Positions 58,627 to 64,000 of a stretch of DNA of 64,000 nucleotides are shown here, one piece after another; positions within the stretch are counted from its first letter, which is position 1; each line of letters begins with the position of its first letter. The notes beneath the pieces are model-generated. The model worked only from the letters and a program-made list of their open reading frames with translations, searched no databases and was not told where the DNA came from. Both the position numbers and the translations under genes were made by a program. This DNA is from Clostridiales bacterium. Lineage in GTDB: Bacteria > Bacillota > Clostridia > Monoglobales > Monoglobaceae. Location: the NCBI GenBank assembly GCA_019419865.1, contig JAHZIG010000014.1:7684-71683 (forward strand), in the 5' to 3' direction.

Positions 58627-58646
58627 AAAGTTATTTTCTTGTTTTT

Positions 58647-58673
58647 CCGGAGCTTTTGAAGCTCCGGTTTTTT
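58647..58673 (+). terminator. Terminator after subtilisin gene
   Basis: Perfect CCGGAGCTT/AAGCTCCGG stem with a three-base loop followed by six T residues. Confidence 0.9.
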
Positions 58674-58767
58674 GCCGCTCAAACCAATTTGACGGATACG
58701 AACATATTTATCCCAAATACAAAATATAATATCATATGGGAAAAATACGCCTTAGGGAGTGAGAAAT

Positions 58768-59637
58768 ATGTATGTATTCAGGTTTAAGACGGTCTTACTG
58801 TTTTTAGCGCTCTTCTGCGCTTTGGCTTTCAGTCTCAATTATTTTATAATACAAGACCGCGGCGGCGCGTACGACGAGCTTGCGGTCTCGGGCGATGCGT
58901 CCGTCGAGTTGCCGATAATAATGTATCACGGCGTGATAGACCAGAGCAAATGGGTAAACGAATACGTAATTTCCAAGGAGAGCTTTGAATCCGACCTTAT
59001 ATATCTTAAGCAAAACGGGTATACGACCGTGACGATCGGCGAGGTAATAGACTATGTATATAGCGGCGCGCCGCTTCCAGAAAAACCGATCGTTCTCACA
59101 TTCGACGACGGCTTTTACAACAACCTGAGCATCGTATATCCGCTGCTTGAGAAATATAATATGAAAGCCGTGATCTCAGTCGTCGGCGCGTATACAGATA
59201 AATATTCCGAACTGGACGATAAGAACCCCGGCTACGCGTACCTGAGCTGGGACGACGTCCGCTTTCTTTCAGAATCTGGCTTAGTGGAAATAGGCAACCA
59301 CAGCTACGACATGCACAGCATAGATTCCGCAAGGAACGGGACTAAAAAGAACAAAAACGAGAGCGAAGAACATTACAGAAAGGCGCTCACCGAAGACGCC
59401 GGAAAGATGCAGGAACTTTGCGCCAAGAATTTGGGCTTCGAGCCCGCGGTGTTCACATACCCGTACGGGGCTATAAGCGAATGTTCGATCGATATCCTAA
59501 ACGAAATCGGCTTCAAAGCTTCGCTCTCCTGCGAGGAGAGAATAAACTACATAAGCGTCGGCGATACCTCCTCTCTCTGCTGTATGAATAGGTTCTTCAG
59601 AAGTAACGATAAATCTTTAAGCGCGATACTAACGTAG
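58768..59637 (+). CDS. Membrane-anchored polysaccharide deacetylase (CE4)
   Basis: The 289-residue protein has an N-terminal membrane helix (TVLLFLALFCALAFSLNYFII) and a NodB-type deacetylase domain: MYHGVID, the metal and base motif VLTFDDGFYNN, the HxxxH ligand pair in GNHSYDMH, and FTYPYGAIS. It probably removes acetyl groups from cell-wall or surface polysaccharide outside the cell. The start at 58768 is eight bases after GGGAG. Its last codon and stop (ACG TAG) merge with the end of the heptad repeat element that follows. Confidence 0.9.
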   Translation: MYVFRFKTVLLFLALFCALAFSLNYFIIQDRGGAYDELAVSGDASVELPIIMYHGVIDQSKWVNEYVISKESFESDLIYLKQNGYTTVTIGEVIDYVYSGAPLPEKPIVLTFDDGFYNNLSIVYPLLEKYNMKAVISVVGAYTDKYSELDDKNPGYAYLSWDDVRFLSESGLVEIGNHSYDMHSIDSARNGTKKNKNESEEHYRKALTEDAGKMQELCAKNLGFEPAVFTYPYGAISECSIDILNEIGFKASLSCEERINYISVGDTSSLCCMNRFFRSNDKSLSAILT

Positions 59638-59828
59638 AGATTAGCGATTAGAGATTAGCGATTAGGAAGTCCAATACGTTTCTGTAGCGTTAAAAACGGT
59701 TTCTTAAGCCGCATAGGAAAACAGAGTATTCCATTCGCTTGCCGTATCGTTCGGCGTTAAACTAGCAAATATCCGCCCCTATTCGCTATTCGCTAATCTC
59801 TAATCTCTACTTCTCTAATCGCTACGTT
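59631..59828. repeat. Heptad-ended repeat element, copy A
   Basis: The element opens with AACGTAG and four heptads of the type (A/C)GATTAG (59638-59665). It closes with CTATTCG, CTATTCG, CTAATCT, CTAATCT heptads (59779-59806) and CTACGTTG. The ends are thus inverted repeats. The roughly 110-base core contains ACGTTTCTGTAGCG and TAAAAACGG. The left end overlaps the deacetylase stop codon. Copies B, C and D share the ends and core. Confidence 0.75.
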
Positions 59829-59829
59829 G

Positions 59830-59858
59830 TTGACAACTGAAAAATTTTATTGTATAAT
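59830..59858 (+). promoter_or_regulatory. Consensus promoter of putative antitoxin RNA
   Basis: TTGACA (59830-59835), exactly 17 bases, TATAAT (59853-59858). It is a perfect sigma-A promoter pointing into the small hydrophobic frame on the other strand. Confidence 0.8.
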
Positions 59859-59864
59859 AAAAGC

Positions 59865-59952
59865 AGAAAAGAGGAGAACCGTTAAACGGTTAGCCAGAGA
59901 ATGATTTAAATTAATATAGTCGCTCTCTGCCAAGGGCGGCTATATCGCTTTT
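59865..59952 (+). ncRNA. Putative antisense RNA (type I antitoxin-like)
   Basis: Expected transcript from the consensus promoter. It contains AACCGTTAAACGGTT hairpin (59877-59891), ACGGTTAGCCA (59886-59896) and ends at an ATATAG/CTATAT stem (59914-59945) followed by CGCTTTT. It is complementary to the 3' part of the peptide frame on the minus strand. No open frame of note is inside. The ends are inferred. Confidence 0.5.
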
Positions 59953-60015
59953 ATGGAAACTATTATTAAAAAAAATAATAATAGATACGATCACTTTAAG
60001 TAATGCGTTCCACAT
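59911..60015 (-). CDS. Putative type I toxin-like hydrophobic peptide (34 residues)
   Basis: ATG at 60015 is preceded by a very strong ribosome site (AAGGGGGTGA at 60021-60030). The peptide has a hydrophobic helix (WNALLKVIVSIIIFF, residues 2-16) and a charged tail (HKSDIAALGRERLY). It has a near-consensus promoter (60098-60126) and an opposing, overlapping promoter on the plus strand. The leader's ACGGTTAGCCA can pair with TGGCTAACCGT near the 3' end of the same transcript, like the fold-back known for hok-type mRNAs. I do not recognise the peptide family. The size, layout and strength of the signals favour a type I toxin. Confidence 0.55.
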   Translation of the reverse strand: MWNALLKVIVSIIIFFNNSFHKSDIAALGRERLY

Positions 60016-60097
60016 AAGCGTCACCCCCTTCCTGCCGCTGGTTGCGACAATAGGCGGTGGCTAACCGTCCTTCAATTACCTCTTATCTGCTTCAATA

Positions 60098-60126
60098 ATT
60101 ATATATCATTCGACATACTTAGTCAA
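60098..60126 (-). promoter_or_regulatory. Promoter of putative toxin mRNA
   Basis: On the minus strand TTGACT (60121-60126), 17 bases, TATAAT (60098-60103), giving a leader of about 75 bases before the peptide start. Confidence 0.75.
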
Positions 60127-60229
60127 TTTACAATTCTCTTACAAAGTATCCCAATTACGCAAACATAGCCGCTTAGACGTTAAAGAATCCCGTTTCACTC
60201 CTAATCGCTAATACCTAATCTCTACGTTG
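60127..60229. repeat. Heptad-ended repeat element, truncated copy D
   Basis: Read on the minus strand, right after the metA stop: CAACGTAG, then heptads AGATTAG, GTATTAG, CGATTAG, then a core (TTCTTTAACGTCTAAGCGGCT) that aligns with copy B. The far end is missing; the toxin promoter starts where the similarity fades. Confidence 0.65.
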
Positions 60230-61165
60230 CTAATCCTTACGCTCGTCAATCTCATTTATATCATACGGCGTGGTCTGATATACAAAGTAGTTCAGCCAGT
60301 TCGAATACAAAAGATTCGCGTGGGCTCTCCACTTCATAGGCGGCTTTTGTTTCGGGTCGTCGTTCGGGAAATAGTTTTTAGGCATGTCTATATCCAAACC
60401 CTTTTCCAAATCTCTGAAGTATTCCTTGGCGAGGGTCGTATCGTCGTACTCCGAGTGTCCGGTCACAAAGAACTGCCGCTCGCTCTTCGCGGTGACTATA
60501 TACACGCCGCTCTCGTCCGAGACGGACAGTATCTCAAGCTCGGGAACTTTTTCAATATCCTCCGCCCTGACCTCGGTATGTCTCGACTGCGGCACGTAAA
60601 ACGTATCGTCGAAGCCGCGCAGGAGTATCTTATGCTTCTTCTCCGGCAGTACGTAATGCTCGAACACGCCGAATATCTTTTTATCGGTAGGATACTTCTT
60701 GATCCCATAATGGTAGTAAAGCCCCGCCTGAGCGCCCCAGCAGATATGAAACGTCGAAGTTACGTTCTTCTTCGACCACTCCATGATCTCGCAAAGCTCC
60801 TCCCAGTAATCTACCTCTTCAAATTCAAGGTGTTCGACCGGAGCCCCGGTTATTATCATTCCGTCGAATTTCTTATGCTTTATATTGTCGAACGTCACGT
60901 AAAACGTATCCAGATGGCTCTGCGACGTATTTTTAGATTCATACGACTTGGTATGCATAAACGTGGCGTTGATCTGAAGCGGAGTGTTGCCGAGCATTCT
61001 AAGCAGTTGGGTCTCGGTGTCTATCTTGGTCGGCATCAGGTTCAGAATCACTATTTCAAGCGGACGAATATCCTGGGATATAGCCCGCGTCTCGGTCATA
61101 ACAAATATATTCTCGTTTCCCAAAGTCTCTATTGCCGGTAGATTATCTCTTACTTTTATTGGCAT
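60230..61165 (-). CDS. metA: Homoserine O-acetyl/succinyltransferase
   Basis: The 311-residue enzyme activates homoserine for methionine synthesis. It has the MetA start [21 protein letters not shown], the [21 protein letters not shown] block, nucleophile Cys in [17 protein letters not shown] and the acid residues in TGHSEYD, ending [29 protein letters not shown]. Whether it uses acetyl- or succinyl-CoA cannot be said from the visible motifs with certainty; Firmicute MetA proteins often use acetyl-CoA. A promoter TTTACT-N17-TATAAT lies upstream on the minus strand. The last codons (RKD) and stop touch repeat copy D. Confidence 0.95.
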   Translation of the reverse strand: MPIKVRDNLPAIETLGNENIFVMTETRAISQDIRPLEIVILNLMPTKIDTETQLLRMLGNTPLQINATFMHTKSYESKNTSQSHLDTFYVTFDNIKHKKFDGMIITGAPVEHLEFEEVDYWEELCEIMEWSKKNVTSTFHICWGAQAGLYYHYGIKKYPTDKKIFGVFEHYVLPEKKHKILLRGFDDTFYVPQSRHTEVRAEDIEKVPELEILSVSDESGVYIVTAKSERQFFVTGHSEYDDTTLAKEYFRDLEKGLDIDMPKNYFPNDDPKQKPPMKWRAHANLLYSNWLNYFVYQTTPYDINEIDERKD

Positions 61166-61313
61166 ATAACGTCACTTCCTGAATATAAATTTAAGCTAAT
61201 AAAAGTTATTATATCACAGCGGCGTTCTTTAGTAAAGTAGATTTCTCAAGAATCAAAGTTTTAAAAGCCCCGGCGCGTTCTCCGCGTCTAAAAATTCCCG
61301 CGAGGTATTTGCT

Positions 61314-62849
61314 TTATGGATTTTTATCTTCGTTATAAATGTGAAAACTCCCTTTCCCGGATTTTTTGGCGGTATAGAGAGCGTCGTCCGCCTCGCTGTA
61401 AAGACGCGCGAAGCTCTTGCTTCTTCCTCTTGCGAACGCTATCCCCACGCTGCAGCTCGTCTTTATGTATTCGCCGCCGTAGTTTACCTGCGAAAAGTAA
61501 TCGAGGAGCCTGCGCGCTTTCTCAAGCAAAGCTTCCATCTCCATATCCTCAGCAAACAGGATAAACTCGTCGCCGCCGATCCTTCCGACTCCCTCGCTAA
61601 ACGGAAAAGCCGTCTTGATACATCGCGAAAATTCGCGCAGCGCTTGATCGCCGCATGGGTGGCCGTACCTGTCGTTGATACTCTTGAAATCGTCTATGTC
61701 GAAGATAAGCAAGCTCGCCGTTTCATCGTCGTCAAAACCGCTTATGCGGCTCGTCACATACGCCTCGATCGCCGTCTTGTTAAGCGCGTTCGTAAGCGGG
61801 TCCCTCTGCGTTACGTCTTCCAAACGCAGTATCGTCTCTTTCTGAGACATAATATCGCTGAGCAGGCCGATACCGCATACGGCTTCGCGTTCCATATCGA
61901 ACTGGGATAAGATACGCGCCTGATACCAACGTTCGCGCCCGTTCTCTCCCGAGATCAATATCTCGCCTTCCTGATAATCGATCCCATCTTTCAGCCCTTC
62001 GCTCCAGCTTTTAAAAAGCCGGGTCGTCTCTTCGCTCAGCCCGCGCTCCTTAGCCGCCCATCGCAAAAAACCGGTTATATGCGACGGGTATCCGAAAATC
62101 TCGTTCCAATTTGACGAAAAAACCATATCGTCGTTTTCGACATCCCATCTAAACATTATATCCTTTGTTTTGCCGATGATCAAAAAGAACTGTTCCTGAT
62201 TCAGCCGGAAATTTTTGCGTTCCCGCGACAGCTTCTCCTGCATATTATCCGCGTTTTCCTTTTCTTTCAGCTTAGATACCGCGTCGGTCGTTCTCACGAC
62301 GTTGGTCGCGCAGGCGATACAGATCGCGATCCCGACGTCTATCAGCGCGCCCGCGGTTTGATAAGGGAAGCTCGCCCCCGCGTATACCAAAAAACAGACT
62401 ACGGCGCTCGGGATAAAAATAACCGGCCGCATCAAAAACAACGCCGCGGCGCCCATCATAAAAATACTTATCACAAGCCCCGCCGCCTCTCTTGCGCTCA
62501 AAGAGTTGTACGCGCTCAGGCAGGAGTTCCAAAGCAGAGCTATAATAATGATCGCCGTCTGTACGATACGGCTCTTTATCTCGCTGCGTCTCCATATATA
62601 TTGAAGAAGCAGATATATCGCGGCGCACGCGAAAAGGAAACAATAAAACGCGAAATAGATCCGATTATTCAGCGTGTCGAGCCCCGAATTTGACATAAAC
62701 AGAACGCGCCATATGTTAAAAAGCTCCAGAATAACCGCAAAACTCGCCATTATCGCCAGCGCGAGCCTGTTGTTTCTCACGCATACGCGGTTATAATCGT
62801 CGAGCAGACGCTTGGGGATCAAAAATTCCGTCTTGATAAATCTATCCAT
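61314..62849 (-). CDS. Membrane diguanylate cyclase (GGDEF) with PAS-like domain
   Basis: The 511-residue protein has six membrane helices (about residues 28-190), a short coiled coil (KLKEKENADNMQEKLSRERKNF), a PAS-like domain (about 215-340, IMFRWDVENDDMVFSSNWNEIFGYPS) and a C-terminal GGDEF domain with the intact active site GRIGGDEFILF (near 445). It should make cyclic di-GMP in response to a membrane or ligand signal. No RxxD inhibitory site is seen directly before GGDEF. It is divergent from the LytTR regulator at 63015. Confidence 0.9.
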   Translation of the reverse strand: MDRFIKTEFLIPKRLLDDYNRVCVRNNRLALAIMASFAVILELFNIWRVLFMSNSGLDTLNNRIYFAFYCFLFACAAIYLLLQYIWRRSEIKSRIVQTAIIIIALLWNSCLSAYNSLSAREAAGLVISIFMMGAAALFLMRPVIFIPSAVVCFLVYAGASFPYQTAGALIDVGIAICIACATNVVRTTDAVSKLKEKENADNMQEKLSRERKNFRLNQEQFFLIIGKTKDIMFRWDVENDDMVFSSNWNEIFGYPSHITGFLRWAAKERGLSEETTRLFKSWSEGLKDGIDYQEGEILISGENGRERWYQARILSQFDMEREAVCGIGLLSDIMSQKETILRLEDVTQRDPLTNALNKTAIEAYVTSRISGFDDDETASLLIFDIDDFKSINDRYGHPCGDQALREFSRCIKTAFPFSEGVGRIGGDEFILFAEDMEMEALLEKARRLLDYFSQVNYGGEYIKTSCSVGIAFARGRSKSFARLYSEADDALYTAKKSGKGSFHIYNEDKNP

Positions 62850-62951
62850 CGCTTTTCCTCCATTATCTAAATAACTTTATCATAAATGTTTTCATAATAT
62901 AACGCATGTGACAAATCGGGCGAATTTTTGACAATTTAATCAAGCTAATAT

Positions 62952-62980
62952 TTGATTATATGATCCTGTTCCGGTATAAT
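62952..62980 (+). promoter_or_regulatory. LytTR gene promoter
   Basis: TTGATT (62952-62957), 17 bases, TATAAT (62975-62980), with ribosome site AGGAAGGCGGG following. Confidence 0.6.
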
Positions 62981-63014
62981 AATATTATATGAATAGAGGA
63001 AGGCGGGATTGTAT

Positions 63015-63755
63015 ATGCTGAGAATCGCCCTGTGCGACGACGAAAAGGCGCATCAAGAAAAGATCGGCGCTATGCTGGCCGAGTATCCGGGAAACGATAT
63101 AAACTTAAAAGTCTATTCGGAGGCGGAGAAGCTTTTGGAGCAGATCGAATGGGACGGCAAGGATATTTTCGATCTATATATCCTCGACGTTATCATGCCC
63201 GGCATGTCCGGTATAGAGCTTGGAGAGAGACTGCGCGACGTCGGAGTTTCAGCGCCGATCATCTATCTTACCACGTCTAAAGATTACGCCGTAGACTCTT
63301 ATAACGTGCGCGCGTTTCATTATCTGCTAAAACCGGTGGAGAAGACCAAGCTGTTTTCCGTATTGTCGGAGGCGGAGGAGCAGATCGAGAAGTCGAGGAC
63401 CTACTCTGTAACCATCAACGCCTCGGACGGCGTGGTAGTAGTAGACGCGTCGGACATTTTATACGCGGAACTATACGCAAGGTCGGTCAGATATCACATG
63501 ACAAACGGCGCCGTTATAGACGGCAAAAAGCTGCGCGCCTCCTTCCAAAAAGCCGTAAGCGAATTACTGACCCAGAATAACTTTATGATGATAGGTTCGA
63601 GCTTTCTTGTGAATCTGCATCACATAAAAAAAGTAGGAAAAAGCGAGATGGTCTTAGTAAACGGCGAGACCCTAACGGTGCCCAAAGGCGCAAGAAAAGA
63701 CCTGCTAAGCGGCTGGATGGATTATTGGCTTAACAACGTAGAGATTAGGGATTAG
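63015..63755 (+). CDS. LytTR-type response regulator
   Basis: The 246-residue protein has a receiver domain (LRIALCDDEKAHQEK, phospho-acceptor Asp58 in LYILDVIMPGMSG, Lys in FHYLLKPVEKTK) and a LytTR DNA-binding domain (DILYAELYARSVRYHMTNG, MIGSSFLVNLHHIKKVGKSEMVLVNGETLTVPKGARKDLL). This class controls surface, toxin and signalling-peptide genes. The start ATG 63015 lies seven bases after AGGCGGG. No partner kinase is in the window. The last five residues (VEIRD) and the stop codon are encoded by the end of repeat copy B. Confidence 0.93.
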   Translation: MLRIALCDDEKAHQEKIGAMLAEYPGNDINLKVYSEAEKLLEQIEWDGKDIFDLYILDVIMPGMSGIELGERLRDVGVSAPIIYLTTSKDYAVDSYNVRAFHYLLKPVEKTKLFSVLSEAEEQIEKSRTYSVTINASDGVVVVDASDILYAELYARSVRYHMTNGAVIDGKKLRASFQKAVSELLTQNNFMMIGSSFLVNLHHIKKVGKSEMVLVNGETLTVPKGARKDLLSGWMDYWLNNVEIRD

Positions 63756-63919
63756 GAGTTAGGGAGTAGGAGGTGAAAACGTTTCTTTAACGTTAAAAAC
63801 GGCTTCTGTTACGCGATAGGAATACGGAGTAATTCTTTTTCGCAGGCGCTCGCGTCAGGCGTTACATGGGCAAATTTCCGCTCCTACTCCCTAATACCTA
63901 TTATCCTAACATCTACGTT
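63735..63919. repeat. Heptad-ended repeat element, copy B
   Basis: It begins AACGTAG with AGATTAG, GGATTAG and related heptads and ends with CTACTCC, CTAATAC, CTATTAT and CTACGTT. The core aligns with copy A (AAACGTTTCTTTAACGTTAAAAACGG region, then ATAGGAAnACnGAGTA). Its first 21 bases are read as codons by the LytTR gene. Confidence 0.75.
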
Positions 63920-64000
63920 AACGTAGCGATTAGAGATTAGCGATTAGGGATTAGGCTTGAAAACAAACGCCGCGTCTCTATTTTAAGCGGCTTTATGATA
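63920..64000. repeat. Heptad-ended repeat element, copy C (runs off the window)
   Basis: AACGTAG followed by four heptads (CGATTAG, AGATTAG, CGATTAG, GGATTAG) and the start of a core similar to copy D (TTTTAAGCGGCTTTATG). It directly abuts copy B; the junction CTACGTTAACGTAG is a perfect palindrome. Confidence 0.7.

Overview
The window reads as chromosome of an anaerobic Firmicute, most likely a Clostridia member of the Oscillospirales/Monoglobales type (inference, not tested by any search). Supporting signs are strong Shine-Dalgarno sites with frequent TTG/GTG starts, sigma-A promoters of the TTGACA-N17-TATAAT kind, a CIRCE element before groES-groEL, CarD, an SLH-anchored M13 peptidase, a copper-amine-oxidase-type stalk domain, iron-containing alcohol dehydrogenase, CoA-disulfide reductase and LytTR signalling. 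No tRNA, rRNA or CRISPR array was seen.

Layout. 1-2.5 kb: acyl-CoA carboxyltransferase and a pseudouridine synthase, with an 18-bp tandem repeat at the window edge. 2.8-9.9 kb: a stress-like cluster (DUF3737 beta-helix, MATE efflux, a frameshifted lipoprotein with a cyclophilin-like domain, sugar O-acetyltransferase, LysR regulator, iron alcohol dehydrogenase). Four promoters here share one architecture, an nnTAT-N5-ATAAG box fused to a -35 and an 18-bp spacer, which suggests a single LysR regulon. 10.1-15 kb: FtsX permease, ABC ATPase, histidine kinase and response regulator. 15.2-16 kb: Tam-like methyltransferase.

16.2-22 kb is an AT-rich defence island, all on the minus strand: an HTH-Dam methylase with a promoter framed by inverted repeats, an unknown protein, a DpnII-type endonuclease, a second methylase, a three-TM protein and a ThsB-like TIR protein in one tightly spaced operon, followed by an Mrr-type nuclease. 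22-34.8 kb is housekeeping: guaA, purF, purC, M13 peptidase, groESL, ispDF, carD, radA. 35.2-40.2 kb: a glycosyltransferase with glmS, and a CorC/HlyC-type membrane protein. 40.4-45.8 kb: CoA-disulfide reductase-rhodanese, thioredoxin, Crp/Fnr regulator, citrate synthase, AraC regulator.

45.9-57 kb is a carbohydrate block: a 2051-residue secreted GH3 enzyme that ends in a rhodanese domain, galK, galT and a GH36 alpha-galactosidase. 57-64 kb: secreted subtilisin, polysaccharide deacetylase, metA, a membrane diguanylate cyclase and a LytTR response regulator. The intergenic DNA here carries several copies of a 185-200 bp element with heptad-repeat inverted ends. Two of them enclose a compact pair of converging promoters over a 34-residue hydrophobic peptide gene, which looks like a type I toxin-antitoxin module.

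The best candidates for undescribed biology are this toxin-antitoxin-like module, the heptad element (which supplies stop codons to host genes), the LysR regulon box, the restriction-modification plus TIR/TM operon, and the GH3-rhodanese fusion.
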